Shown here piece after piece: positions 1-9,306 of a stretch of DNA of 23,875 nt. Source of the DNA: a virus; the IMG/VR virus record IMGVR_UViG_3300008113_000377, positions 1-23,875 of that record; one strand, given 5' to 3'. Both the position numbers and the translations under genes were made by a program. Below the pieces are notes generated by a model that saw nothing but the letters and a program-made list of their open reading frames with translations, did no database searches and was not told the origin of the DNA. Position 1 is the first letter of the stretch; each line of letters opens with the position of its first letter.

Positions 1-1
1 C

Positions 2-3000
2 AATAACAATAACCCAGATTCTTGTATTGATGTTCGTAATAGCATCGGCACTCTTATTGCTATTGCTACTACCGCTATTGCTGCTGGAAATCTTAATTCT
101 CTACCTGCTGTTAATGAAGGTGACTTCTTAACTACAACCACAATCAAGTGCCGTAGAGATATTGCTTTCATTCTAGGTGCTCTCAGAAGAGACTTAATCC
201 TTGGTGGTAATGCTGGTATTGTTACTTCAGGTGAGTCTTATTATACAGGAAATGCTCTAACTGGTATTCCTCAAAGCGAGCTTCAGCCAACCAGACAAGC
301 GTTTACTAAAGTTAGAGATCTTGCCATCCTAGCGATGAGAAGTTGGAAAGGCGGTGATGGAACTGGTAGTGTTTATACTCCAGAATTTGCCACTGCTCCA
401 CAATTTATTGACCCTACAGTAATTGTAGATACAAATACTCCAGTTTGTGCTAATGTTGCTACAGCTATTACAACTTCATTTAGTATCCTTGATGATATTC
501 TTGCCAATGGTAGCGTAGTAGAAAAGAGTTTTGGTACTTTATACAATCCAACAATTGTATATCCAGAAAATACAATTTATGATGCTGATAATAGGAGAGT
601 TAACGTAGATGCTATTTACTTAGATCTACCATTTATTGAAGCTTCGCCATATATTCAGAATGCTTCTGTGATTTCGTTCCTAGGTGGCGGCGGTTGTGAA
701 ATCGATGGCGACAAGATTCGTCAACCAAACTGCCCACGTCCAGGTCTAAATCCACCTGTTGGGAATGCTGCTCCTAAAGCAACTTATCCAAATCAGGGTA
801 AGTCGATGGTTGCTGCCCAGTTTACGATTATTTCGTTTGGTGGTACTGGTTACAAAATTATTAATGATGGTTACGTTCAGCTAGTTTCGGTATTCGTTCT
901 ATTCGCTCAAGATGGCGTTTACGCTGATACTGGTGGTTACGCTTCGATCACAAACTCTGCTACCAACTTCGGTACATACGCTTTAAGAGCTAGAGGTTAT
1001 AGAAAAGATCCATATTCATTTGACATCGGTACAATTACTAACGTAACTACAACTGCTACTGGTAGAACTGTATTTACTGTTGGTGGTCTCGGAAGAGAGC
1101 CTCTTGAGCACTACATTGTTAAATTTGCTGATTATGAAAACCAAGATCCTGATATTGAATACTTTATTGATAACGTAAGATTAACTACAGTTGGTCCACC
1201 ATTCACATCAACAATTGATCTAAACGAAGCTATTCTCCTACAAAGAAAGAGCAATGGTCAGCCAATTACTGTTGGTAATGCCGAGCTTGTAGGTAAGCAA
1301 ATTCGTTTACACAGACCTTCTATTGTTAACTCGTCTTCACACACCTGGGAATATGCTGGTGCTGGTAACGATTATAATGCTCTACCAGAAAACGGTGGTG
1401 TTAAGAATGAAGCTTTAGAACAAGTATCTCAGGCTTATGGTCGTGTTTATACTTCTGGTACTGACGAACTTGGCGACTTCAAGGTAGGTTATTTTGCTAA
1501 GATTGAAAACAGAACTGGTAATATTACCTTTACTGGTACAGTTTCGATCTCGGAAGTTGAATTCCTTAAGCTAAAGGGCGGTGACGTTGTTGTTACTGGA
1601 TTTGATGCTTCTAATACTCTTGGAGGAAACTTCTCATCTGATAGCAAAATCCCAACCCAGAAAGCTGTTAAGGATTACATTTCTAATAACCTTGGTCAGT
1701 ATCTAAACAAACCATATTCTACAAACGCTGTACCTAGAAACCTTGTAGAACTCACTGATTCGGGTAAGATTTCTCTTGACCAAATTCCAGCTTTAAGACC
1801 ATTTAATGTATTTACTATACAAACTACAGCAGAAAGACTTGCTTTAGAAGGTCCTCTTGCTGGAGACATTGCTATTGAACTTGGAACAACCACTTCATAC
1901 ATTCTAAACAATGATTTACAAAGTCAGTTTATTGGTATTTCTGTAAATACTAATTTAGAATTTGCTACTGGATCATTTGTTACTGGTAGTATTTCTACTG
2001 GTCAAGGAGAAGTTACCGAATATCGTCAAGGTGTTCTTTACAAGATCAACATTTCTAACCAAGGCAATGGTTATGATGATTTAAACCCACCTTCGGTTTC
2101 TATTAGTGCTCCAGATCAACCAGGAGGAGTATCTGCTCAAGCTTCGTGTACTGTTGTTAATGGAAGAGTAGTTACTGTAACTATTGTAGATTACAATGGT
2201 TATAAAGGTGGTTTTGGATATACTTCTCCTCCATCAATTTCATTCTCTGCTCCAGGAGTTGGCGGTGTACAAGCAGAAGCAACTGGCTTAATTGAATCTA
2301 GAATTTATATTGATATTGTAAACAATATTAAGATTACTGATAGTGATACAATTCAATCAACCAATGTTTCTCCTGTTACTGTTCCTGTAGTAAGAACAGT
2401 TAATACTTCTGGTTCAAATCCAAATAACTGGGTATCACTATCAACATCATCAATTTCTGCTCAAGATATTACCTCTGGTATTATTTCATCTTCCAGACTT
2501 GCTGGTAATGCTGGGGAAGCTAACTCCTTCTCATTCTTAAGGGGTGATTCTTCTTATGCTCTAGCAGTACAATCAATTAAACCAGCGGAAGAAAGATATT
2601 TTGATTTTACTACAGATCAAACAGCAGCGAATCAAAATACATTACAATTTAAATTAAATAGCCAAATTTTAGTTGGTCATATAGTAGTAGCTCCAGGCAT
2701 TCCATCAGGAACAACCGTAGCAAATACATTCGTAACTACTGTTAATAATGTTTCATTTACTACGGTTGTTCTTTCTACATCAGTAACACAATTAATTACT
2801 CAAAATACAATTATTGAGTTTGTTCGACCAGAATCTCCTGTTCTTCTAGATGCTACTTTAACCCTAAGTAATTTCGTAGATAAGATTCTAGTTGCTTCTG
2901 GTGGTACTGGATTTACTGATGGTCAATATTTTGATTTATCAGTTTCTGGAGGAACTGGAAGTGGTCTAAAAGCTAACTTTACCGTTGAAGGTGGTAGCAT

Positions 3001-5914
3001 CACATCTGTACTAGTAACTAGTGGTGGCATTGGATATTCATCCGATTTCTCAATCACTCAGATGCCATCTCAGATTGGGTTGGGTGCTAATGCTGTTCTT
3101 GAAGCTAAGAAAAATACTAGTGTTAAGAACTTTGCTAACGTTGGTATCGACATTAAACGTGTTGATGCTAAGACGCTTGAAGCTAATGAGTATGGCAATA
3201 CTGGTGTTGCTAGATTCAAGAAATCCCAATTCAATATTGGAACAGCTGGCGATGGTTCGGTAGAACTAAAAGTTGGTACTGGTTCTGGTCTTGACGCCGA
3301 CTTACTTGATGGTCAGCAGGGTATTTACTATAGAGATGGTCAAAACCTAATTAACCTTTCTATCAGCCCAGATAAGCTAGGTAGTGGTCTATATGGTATT
3401 GATATTTCTGGTCAGTCTGCTAACACTTTAAGATTAACCACAAGCGTTAACAACCCATCATCTTCACCATCACCTTCTACATTCAACGAAGGTATTGTTG
3501 CTGATACTAGAAACAATACTGCTGACGGTCTTGCTGATGGTGGCGTAAGACATGGTGTTATTACATTTAGACAGTTTGGTACTGGTTCTGATGCCTCTGG
3601 TGGTGGTGTAAGACAGCTAGCTTTCACTGATAATAATAACCTTTGGATTCGTGGTTCTGGTTCTGGTCTTGCTTCATTCAGCACCTGGGCTAAAGTTTGG
3701 ACTTCTATTAATGATGGTGTTGGCACTGGAATGGATGCCGACTTGCTTGATGGTAGACAAGGTATTTTCTATCAAAATGGTTATAATATCAACTCTGGTA
3801 TTATTGGTCCTGCCCACATTTCTTCATATCTAAGATCTACAGCAGTTAATGATTCCTTAACTGTAAAATCTTATGTTGCTCAAACATTCTATGATGTTTA
3901 TATTTCTGGTAAAATTCTTTCAGAAGCACCATTTGTATCTGGATTAACTATTGATTTATTTGATTCAATTGGTATTAAAGTTGGTGATTTTGAACTTCTT
4001 AATGTATCAACTTCAAATAATATTGACGATACTTTAGATTACACTATTCTTACTGGTAGATTGCTATCTGGTAATATCGCTAATGCCTTTAGAATTGGTA
4101 ATACACAAACAAATGAAATTATTAATGATTATAACATTAGTGATTTTGCTGGAACATTTGATGTTGCTAAACTAGAATCAGTTTCTGGTACTGCTAGATT
4201 ATCACTAGGAAGAACTGATGGAACTGCTTCTGTTCCAGTAATTGATTTTAGATCAAGTAGTTCTCCTGCTGGTCTTTATAATGTACGTCTCGCTGTTTCT
4301 GGTGGTAACTCAACTAATGGTAGCGGATCATTAAATATCCTAGCTTCTAATGCTAATGCTCTTACATTAAACAGCAATGTAGTTTGGAACGCTGGTAACA
4401 TTACCTTCTCGTCTCTAAACAATGCTAGCACCGCTGTTCAGCGTGATGGTTCTGGTAACTTTGCTGCTGGAACAATCACTGCTTCCTTAACTGGTGCCGC
4501 TTCTCTAAACGTATTGAAGTCTGGTGATACGATGTCAGGAGATTTAACTTTCCTCTCTGGCAATAAAGTTATTATCAATACAGCTTCTGGTGATCAAGGT
4601 TCTGGTTCTGGTAATAAAACACTTACAATCGTCAATGATACTGTCGGTAGAGATGCCTTCATCACATTCCATGTATCTGGGGATTATGCTGGTTACTTTG
4701 GTCTTGATGGTGCTACGAATGATTTATTCTGGGGTGGCTGGTCTGTTGGTACTTCAACGAAGTATCAAGTACACCACGAAGGCAACAATCCAGTTGCTAC
4801 CCTTAACGTAAATAATACTCTTGTTAAGAGAGATGGTTCTGGTAACTTCTCTGCTGGCACTATTACCGCTACTTTAAGTGGTAATGCTTCAAGCGCCACT
4901 AAGCTAGCAACAGCTAGAAATATTAATGGAGTTGCTTTCGACGGAACAGCTAACATTACAATTACTGCTTCGACTGCTGCTGCTTTATCTCTTGGAACAT
5001 ATTTAACTTATGACGCTGGAACTACATTTGATGGCGGCACAGCAAGAACTATAAATGTTACTGCTTCTACATCAGGTAACACAAATCTTGTTGCTAGAGA
5101 TGGTTCAGGCAACTTCTCTGCTGGAACTATTACCGCTTCCCTGAGTGGTAATGCTTCATCGGCAACAAAAGCAACTAATCTCGCTGCTGGTGCTGCTGGT
5201 AGCATCCCATATCAAAATGGTGCTGATTCTACAGTGTTCCTAGCAAAAGGAACTGCTGGTCAATATTTAAGACAAGCTGCTTCTGCTCCAGAATGGGTTA
5301 ACTTCCCTATCGGTGGTACATCTGGTCAAATTCAATATCATGATGGCACTACTCCTGGTGGGTTAGGTGCCAGTGCTCAATTGACATATTCATCTAATGT
5401 TCTACGCCTTGGCAATACTTCATCTTATAGACATACGAATGTTCCTACTTGGACTGGTGATGCTGGAACTGCTGAAGGTAAATTAGAGTATCATTCAAAT
5501 AGATGGTACGTTAATGCTGGATCGGATTCTACTGAAGTCGTAAGATTCCGTAGAGGTGCTACAGACGTTGCTTGGATTTCTAATACTGGTGATTTATCAT
5601 GTACAGGAGATATTACAGCGTTTGCTTCATCTGATAGAAGATTGAAGACAAATATTGAAACTATTGATAATGCTCTAGATAAAGTATCTCAAATTTCTGG
5701 TGTTAAATATAATTGGAATGAGTTAGCAGAAGGCAAGGATAAAGATAAGCGTGAAGCTGGTGTTATTGCTCAGGAGATCAAAGAAGTTCTTCCAGAAGCA
5801 GTGATTGAAAGAGATAATGGTTATCTTGCTGTACAGTATGAGAGGCTAGTTCCTCTACTAATTGAAGCCATCAAAGAACTCAAAGAAGAAGTACAATCTT
5901 TAAAGAATAAGTAA
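2..5914 (+). CDS. Giant tail-fibre protein with C-terminal S74 self-cleaving chaperone (5' end outside window)
   Basis: The frame is open from base 2, 111 codons before its first in-window ATG at 335, so the gene starts upstream. About 1,970 residues are visible. The N-terminal part has a CRRDI motif and a Gly-Gly-Asn segment of the kind seen in cyanophage fibres. The middle is a chain of beta-rich repeats: two DADLLDG units, three RDGSGNF units, and segments of the G-x-GY...PP-S-S-I type around 2060-2290. The last ~94 residues carry SDRRLKTNI, GVIAQEI and a Leu/Lys/Glu coiled coil, the hallmark of the peptidase S74 intramolecular chaperone (chaperone of endosialidase). That family trimerises the fibre and then cuts itself off just before a conserved serine, here probably the TCT codon at 5630-5632. 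Role: trimeric virion fibre contacting the host surface. The fibre identity is firm; the receptor and exact fibre position are unknown. The stop lies one base before the next gene's ATG. Confidence 0.9.
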   Translation, partial: NNNNPDSCIDVRNSIGTLIAIATTAIAAGNLNSLPAVNEGDFLTTTTIKCRRDIAFILGALRRDLILGGNAGIVTSGESYYTGNALTGIPQSELQPTRQAFTKVRDLAILAMRSWKGGDGTGSVYTPEFATAPQFIDPTVIVDTNTPVCANVATAITTSFSILDDILANGSVVEKSFGTLYNPTIVYPENTIYDADNRRVNVDAIYLDLPFIEASPYIQNASVISFLGGGGCEIDGDKIRQPNCPRPGLNPPVGNAAPKATYPNQGKSMVAAQFTIISFGGTGYKIINDGYVQLVSVFVLFAQDGVYADTGGYASITNSATNFGTYALRARGYRKDPYSFDIGTITNVTTTATGRTVFTVGGLGREPLEHYIVKFADYENQDPDIEYFIDNVRLTTVGPPFTSTIDLNEAILLQRKSNGQPITVGNAELVGKQIRLHRPSIVNSSSHTWEYAGAGNDYNALPENGGVKNEALEQVSQAYGRVYTSGTDELGDFKVGYFAKIENRTGNITFTGTVSISEVEFLKLKGGDVVVTGFDASNTLGGNFSSDSKIPTQKAVKDYISNNLGQYLNKPYSTNAVPRNLVELTDSGKISLDQIPALRPFNVFTIQTTAERLALEGPLAGDIAIELGTTTSYILNNDLQSQFIGISVNTNLEFATGSFVTGSISTGQGEVTEYRQGVLYKINISNQGNGYDDLNPPSVSISAPDQPGGVSAQASCTVVNGRVVTVTIVDYNGYKGGFGYTSPPSISFSAPGVGGVQAEATGLIESRIYIDIVNNIKITDSDTIQSTNVSPVTVPVVRTVNTSGSNPNNWVSLSTSSISAQDITSGIISSSRLAGNAGEANSFSFLRGDSSYALAVQSIKPAEERYFDFTTDQTAANQNTLQFKLNSQILVGHIVVAPGIPSGTTVANTFVTTVNNVSFTTVVLSTSVTQLITQNTIIEFVRPESPVLLDATLTLSNFVDKILVASGGTGFTDGQYFDLSVSGGTGSGLKANFTVEGGSITSVLVTSGGIGYSSDFSITQMPSQIGLGANAVLEAKKNTSVKNFANVGIDIKRVDAKTLEANEYGNTGVARFKKSQFNIGTAGDGSVELKVGTGSGLDADLLDGQQGIYYRDGQNLINLSISPDKLGSGLYGIDISGQSANTLRLTTSVNNPSSSPSPSTFNEGIVADTRNNTADGLADGGVRHGVITFRQFGTGSDASGGGVRQLAFTDNNNLWIRGSGSGLASFSTWAKVWTSINDGVGTGMDADLLDGRQGIFYQNGYNINSGIIGPAHISSYLRSTAVNDSLTVKSYVAQTFYDVYISGKILSEAPFVSGLTIDLFDSIGIKVGDFELLNVSTSNNIDDTLDYTILTGRLLSGNIANAFRIGNTQTNEIINDYNISDFAGTFDVAKLESVSGTARLSLGRTDGTASVPVIDFRSSSSPAGLYNVRLAVSGGNSTNGSGSLNILASNANALTLNSNVVWNAGNITFSSLNNASTAVQRDGSGNFAAGTITASLTGAASLNVLKSGDTMSGDLTFLSGNKVIINTASGDQGSGSGNKTLTIVNDTVGRDAFITFHVSGDYAGYFGLDGATNDLFWGGWSVGTSTKYQVHHEGNNPVATLNVNNTLVKRDGSGNFSAGTITATLSGNASSATKLATARNINGVAFDGTANITITASTAAALSLGTYLTYDAGTTFDGGTARTINVTASTSGNTNLVARDGSGNFSAGTITASLSGNASSATKATNLAAGAAGSIPYQNGADSTVFLAKGTAGQYLRQAASAPEWVNFPIGGTSGQIQYHDGTTPGGLGASAQLTYSSNVLRLGNTSSYRHTNVPTWTGDAGTAEGKLEYHSNRWYVNAGSDSTEVVRFRRGATDVAWISNTGDLSCTGDITAFASSDRRLKTNIETIDNALDKVSQISGVKYNWNELAEGKDKDKREAGVIAQEIKEVLPEAVIERDNGYLAVQYERLVPLLIEAIKELKEEVQSLKNK
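3275..3772 (+). repeat. Two DADLLDG fibre repeats (3275-3331 and 3716-3772)
   Basis: Two 19-residue units in the tail-fibre frame read G-x-G-x-G-(L/M)-DADLLDG-x-QGI-(Y/F)Y. The motif is common in phage fibre shafts. The DNA copies differ at many third positions, so the duplication is not recent. Confidence 0.75.
4436..5158 (+). repeat. Three RDGSGNF fibre repeats (4436-4504, 4823-4891, 5090-5158)
   Basis: Three 23-residue units in the tail-fibre frame follow V-x-RDGSGNF-(A/S)-AGTITA-x-L-(S/T)-G-x-AS. Copies 2 and 3 are closest to each other. Such units are typical of distal fibre shafts and could recombine with similar units in related fibre genes, swapping the distal tip together with the S74 chaperone. 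Confidence 0.8.
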
Positions 5915-5915
5915 T

Positions 5916-7499
5916 ATGGCAATCACTTCCAGTACAACTACTAATTTTGGATCTGGTGCTATTTCTCTTTCTGCTTTAAGAAATACTTACAAAGGAGTAA
6001 CATCAGGTTCAATATCCTACAGTGAACTAAAAAGAAAAACAACAAATACAACAGCAGCACCATACATTTATGATGCCACTGAAAATGCTGCTGTGCCAAC
6101 AACAAATGCCAATTTAAAAGCTAGTAATTATAGAAACACAATTAAAGAATCTGTAGTTTCTCAATCAGGAACAGATACAGATGTTGTTATTTCATCATTA
6201 ACTCAATGGAATAGTAATTACAATAAAGTAATTCCTAAACGTATAATTATTGGTGGCACTGTTGGAGCTACTTCAGCTGGAAATACAGCAATATCATCTG
6301 GAACAGGAACTGTTGCTGGAAATGTAAATATCCAAGTTTCTGGAGGAAACATTTATGGTGGGGGAGGTACAGGAGGTGCTGCTGGAGGAGGAGCAGGAAA
6401 TCCTGGAGGAGACGCTATATTAATTTCTGTTGTTGGATATAGTGTAACTGGATCCACTGGGTCAATTAGAGGCGGTGGTGGAGGTGGAAGTGGGGGTAAT
6501 AGTGGTACTCCTGGCAATACTGGAGCAGCAGGAAATACTGGAGCTAATGGAAATACTGGAAATACTGGAGCTGCTGGTACTGGAGCAACTGCTGGAACGG
6601 CGGGAGCATTTGGAAATCCTGGAAATGCTGGAGCAAATGGAAATAATGTTACAGTATCAAGACCAGATAGAACTACTCAAAGATGGGCACCCTTTAGTTT
6701 TCCAACTCAATGTTTCAGAAGTCTTGGTGGACCTGTTAATTCTGGTTCTAGATCTACAACAGGTGGAGGTGGTACTGGTGGCGCTGGCGGTGCTAGAGGT
6801 AATCCAGGCAATTCAGGAAATCCAGGACAAAATGGATTAGGCGGCCCTGGTGGCGCTGGTGGAACTGGAGGTGCTGGCGGAGCAGGCGGTGCTGGTGGAA
6901 CTGGAGGCGCTGGTGGAACTGGAGGTGCTGGAAGAGGTTATAATAATTTAACAGGACCAATAACAGGAAATGCTGGGTCATCTGGCAACCCTGGTTCTCC
7001 TGGTTCTGCTGGTTCACCAGGAAATGCTGGTAGTGCTTCCCCAACAACATGGACTAGAAATGTCGGCATCGCTGGTACTGCTGGATTTGGTGCTGGGGCT
7101 GGTGGTGCTGGAGCGCCTGGTAATGTAGGAAGAACAAATACAGCTCCTGGTAGTTGGACAAGACAAATACTTAGCAGAAGGAGCACTAACTGTTCAAGTA
7201 GTTCAGAAACGGTACGTGCTACTGGTAATACTGGAGGCAGAGGAAATAACGGCAATCCTGGTAATAATGGTGCTGCTGGTGCAGCAGGAAATCCAGGAAG
7301 TAGAGGTGCTTCGGGAAATTCTGGAGCACAAGGAAATACTGGAGCAGCAGGAAATCCTGGTGGTGCTGGAAATCCAGGAGCATCTGGAGGTGATTGGGGT
7401 GCTGGAGGTGGAGGAACAGGGGGAGCTGCTGGAAGAGCAATTAGAGCAAATCAAACATATACATATTCATATACAGGAACTGTTTCTGGAACAACCTAA
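5916..7499 (+). CDS. Glycine-rich collagen-like / polyglycine-helix protein, probable fibre-tip adhesin
   Basis: 527 residues. The first ~130 residues are ordinary sequence (with ISLSALRNTYKG near residue 20) and may be the attachment domain. From about residue 145 the chain becomes Gly-x-x repeats such as GNPGNAG and GNTGAAG. These are interrupted by non-glycine segments at about 6648-6764, 6934-6960, 7033-7068 and 7129-7223. The only two cysteines (residues 266 and 426) sit in two of these interruptions and could pair. Fifteen prolines directly precede glycine. Glycine-rich helices broken by variable loops resemble the gp38 adhesins of T2/S16-type phages, whose polyglycine-II helices carry receptor-binding loops; a trimeric collagen-like helix is the alternative. 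The position just after an S74 fibre gene supports an adhesin or fibre-tip role. Function is inferred from architecture and context only. Confidence 0.7.
   Translation: MAITSSTTTNFGSGAISLSALRNTYKGVTSGSISYSELKRKTTNTTAAPYIYDATENAAVPTTNANLKASNYRNTIKESVVSQSGTDTDVVISSLTQWNSNYNKVIPKRIIIGGTVGATSAGNTAISSGTGTVAGNVNIQVSGGNIYGGGGTGGAAGGGAGNPGGDAILISVVGYSVTGSTGSIRGGGGGGSGGNSGTPGNTGAAGNTGANGNTGNTGAAGTGATAGTAGAFGNPGNAGANGNNVTVSRPDRTTQRWAPFSFPTQCFRSLGGPVNSGSRSTTGGGGTGGAGGARGNPGNSGNPGQNGLGGPGGAGGTGGAGGAGGAGGTGGAGGTGGAGRGYNNLTGPITGNAGSSGNPGSPGSAGSPGNAGSASPTTWTRNVGIAGTAGFGAGAGGAGAPGNVGRTNTAPGSWTRQILSRRSTNCSSSSETVRATGNTGGRGNNGNPGNNGAAGAAGNPGSRGASGNSGAQGNTGAAGNPGGAGNPGASGGDWGAGGGGTGGAAGRAIRANQTYTYSYTGTVSGTT
6855..6931 (+). 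repeat. Glycine-codon minisatellite, 18-base periodicity
   Basis: The 23-base word GCTGGTGGAACTGGAGGYGCTGG occurs at 6855-6877, 6891-6913 and 6909-6931, offset by 36 and 18 bases. It encodes GAGGTGGAG-type sequence. All spacings are multiples of 18, so slippage would add or remove six residues without a frameshift. Confidence 0.85.
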
Positions 7500-7502
7500 A
7501 TA
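7496..7502 (+). promoter_or_regulatory. Possible T4-type late promoter box (CTAAATA)
   Basis: CTAAATA overlaps the stop codon of the glycine-rich gene and ends 20 bases before the ATG of the first oxygenase gene. It matches the T4 late -10 box TATAAATA except at the first two positions and has the same form as boxes before other operons here. Confidence 0.4.
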
Positions 7503-7522
7503 TTAGTAGATAAAAATTAACT

Positions 7523-8149
7523 ATGAAAATAATTGATCATATTGGAATTTTTGATAATCTTTTACCTAAAGAATTATGTGAAGAATATATTGAATGGTTT
7601 GAATTTACAATAAACAAAAAATTAATGAATTTTGGAGATGTAAATTATACTACAGAAAATGACACCGTAATATCTTCAGGTGATAAACAATTTAATTTGG
7701 GTATAACTGGAAGAAATGATATTTCAATATTTTTAAATATTTTAGATAATGGATTATCTGATACTTGTTATGAATATTTACAAATAGCATACGACAAATA
7801 TTCTAAAGAATATCCAGATTTAAATACAACTGCTTTAGCTTGTACTGAAATTAAAATGCAGCGAACCCCGCCTGGGGGAGGTTATCATGTTTGGCACACT
7901 GAACGTGTGGGATCATCTCAATTTTTTAATAGTAGGCATGTAGCATGGATGATTTATTTAAATGATATGCCCGATGGAGAAGCGGAAACAGAATTTTTCC
8001 ATCAAAAATTGAGAGTTAAACCTACCACTGGAACTACCCTTATCTGGCCTGCTGCTTATACTCATTTACATAGAGGTAATACAGTATTTACAAAAAACAA
8101 ATATATTTTAACTGGATGGTTTCGGAGCATTTATAGTCGTGAAAATTAA
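7523..8149 (+). CDS. 2-oxoglutarate/Fe(II)-dependent oxygenase-like protein 1 (HxE variant)
   Basis: 208 residues. The C-terminal half fits the double-stranded beta-helix of prolyl-4-hydroxylase-like 2OG/Fe(II) oxygenases. An iron-binding His125-Thr-Glu127 lies in YHVWHTE, a distal histidine (181 or 183) in THLHRG, and Lys193 follows as a candidate 2-oxoglutarate contact. The usual HxD is HxE here, which some active members of the superfamily tolerate. Related proteins are common in marine phages, with unknown substrates. It is the first of four overlapping oxygenase-like genes directly downstream of the collagen-like protein. No clear Shine-Dalgarno sequence precedes the ATG; the segment before it is A/T-rich. 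The fold is fairly secure; the substrate is unknown. Confidence 0.8.
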   Translation: MKIIDHIGIFDNLLPKELCEEYIEWFEFTINKKLMNFGDVNYTTENDTVISSGDKQFNLGITGRNDISIFLNILDNGLSDTCYEYLQIAYDKYSKEYPDLNTTALACTEIKMQRTPPGGGYHVWHTERVGSSQFFNSRHVAWMIYLNDMPDGEAETEFFHQKLRVKPTTGTTLIWPAAYTHLHRGNTVFTKNKYILTGWFRSIYSREN

Positions 8150-8723
8150 TTACATTGAAGATGTTATTATTGTTGATGACATTTTTTTGCCAGAAGAAAT
8201 TGAATTTTTGGAAAATTGGGCGTATGGGTTAGAAATTTATAGATTAACTAACGACATAACAAAAAGAGTTTCTAGTTTTACTGCTTTCCCAGAAAAAGAT
8301 GATGACGTGGTAAATTTAGTTTTAGAAAAATTAAAACAAAATTTCTCTTTTAATATTCCAAATTTTACTAGAGTATTGATTAATTTATTTAAACAATTAG
8401 ATTTTTGTGACACTCACCGAGATTGCTATGATACTCCATATGGAATTAGTTTTATAGTATATTTAAACACTAAATGGGAGCAACATTGGGGAGGTGATAC
8501 ATATTTTTCAAAATCAGAAAATCCAGATTTTACAATTTCGGTTTTACCTAAGCCAGGTAGAGTTGTTATTGCTCCAACATCTTTACATCACGGATCTAGA
8601 CCATCTACATGTTTATCCGAATCTATTGGAAGATTGACTATGGTATTTCAATATGACGGCAGTGAGGGTAATATTTATATTCAGGATATATTAAAATCTT
8701 TTATGGAGGATAGTAATGCTTAA
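8139..8723 (+). CDS. 2-oxoglutarate/Fe(II)-dependent oxygenase-like protein 2
   Basis: 194 residues. Metal ligands appear as His93-Arg-Asp95 (DTHRD) and His150 or His151 (SLHHGSRP), and Arg165 is the likely 2-oxoglutarate anchor. A WGGDTYF strand resembles the W-x-GG-(D/E) segment of the prolyl-hydroxylase-like group. I chose the GTG start at 8139 because no ATG lies near the conserved N-terminus and a GGAG at 8124-8127 is correctly placed. The gene overlaps its predecessor by 11 bases, suggesting translational coupling. It is not closely similar to the other three oxygenases, so this is not a recent tandem duplication. Substrate unknown. Confidence 0.8.
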   Translation: MKINYIEDVIIVDDIFLPEEIEFLENWAYGLEIYRLTNDITKRVSSFTAFPEKDDDVVNLVLEKLKQNFSFNIPNFTRVLINLFKQLDFCDTHRDCYDTPYGISFIVYLNTKWEQHWGGDTYFSKSENPDFTISVLPKPGRVVIAPTSLHHGSRPSTCLSESIGRLTMVFQYDGSEGNIYIQDILKSFMEDSNA

Positions 8724-9306
8724 ATTCAATTCGCCGTCAGAAAAATTTGATATGTATTGGGTCAGCACTGGATTGCCCAAAGATATAGTTGATATTATTG
8801 AAAAAGAATTAAAAAATAGTTTTAATGTAAATGAAGATGAATTAGATTATGGATCGACAGGTAGTGGAGTAAATTTAGATATAAGAAAAAGTAAAATTCA
8901 ATTTATCAATTCCTCTACGTGGATTGGAGCTATGTGTTATTATTTTATTACAATAGCAAATAAAGAAAATTTTAATTATAATATTCAATCTTTTGACCAA
9001 AATCAAATTCAATATACTACATATTCCGAAGGAGAATTTTATAATTGGCACACAGATGCTATAAATCCATATTCAAATGGAGATATAAGAAAATTATCTT
9101 TTACATTACAACTATCGGATCCATCTGAATATGAAGGTGGTGATGTTCAAATAATGTCTTCGTCAAGTAATGAATTATTTACTGTACCAAAAGAACGAGG
9201 AGTTATTGCTGTATTTGATAGTTCCTTAAAACATAGAGTTTTAAAAGTAAAAAAAGGTAATAGAAAATCTTTAGTTGGATGGATATTAGGTCCTAGATTT
9301 GTATGA
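8716..9306 (+). CDS. 2-oxoglutarate/Fe(II)-dependent oxygenase-like protein 3
   Basis: 196 residues. The complete triad reads His112-Thr-Asp114 (NWHTD), His173 (LKHRV) and Arg183 as the 2-oxoglutarate ligand. YEGGDVQI is the characteristic strand between them. The pattern is the most canonical of the four and resembles PKHD/prolyl-hydroxylase-type hydroxylases. A GGAGG at 8706-8710 precedes the ATG at good spacing, and the gene overlaps its predecessor by 8 bases. Biochemical function beyond 2OG/Fe(II) oxygenase is unknown. Virion-protein hydroxylation or host metabolism are both possible. Confidence 0.85.
   Translation: MLKFNSPSEKFDMYWVSTGLPKDIVDIIEKELKNSFNVNEDELDYGSTGSGVNLDIRKSKIQFINSSTWIGAMCYYFITIANKENFNYNIQSFDQNQIQYTTYSEGEFYNWHTDAINPYSNGDIRKLSFTLQLSDPSEYEGGDVQIMSSSSNELFTVPKERGVIAVFDSSLKHRVLKVKKGNRKSLVGWILGPRFV

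Noticed and set aside
3412-3726. 104-residue minus-strand frame in the tail-fibre gene
   Set aside because: No ribosome-binding site or recognised motif; fully inside a well-supported + strand gene.
6475-6840. Open frame (+) within the glycine-rich gene, rich in Leu, Glu and Ile
   Set aside because: It is the +1 reading of GGA/GCT-type repeats, which avoid stops in other frames. The same holds for 7216-7506. No start signal, and the main frame has a clear architecture.
6793-7454. Minus-strand open frames opposite the glycine-rich gene
   Set aside because: Low-complexity Ser, Pro or Gln runs are antisense shadows of the repeats.
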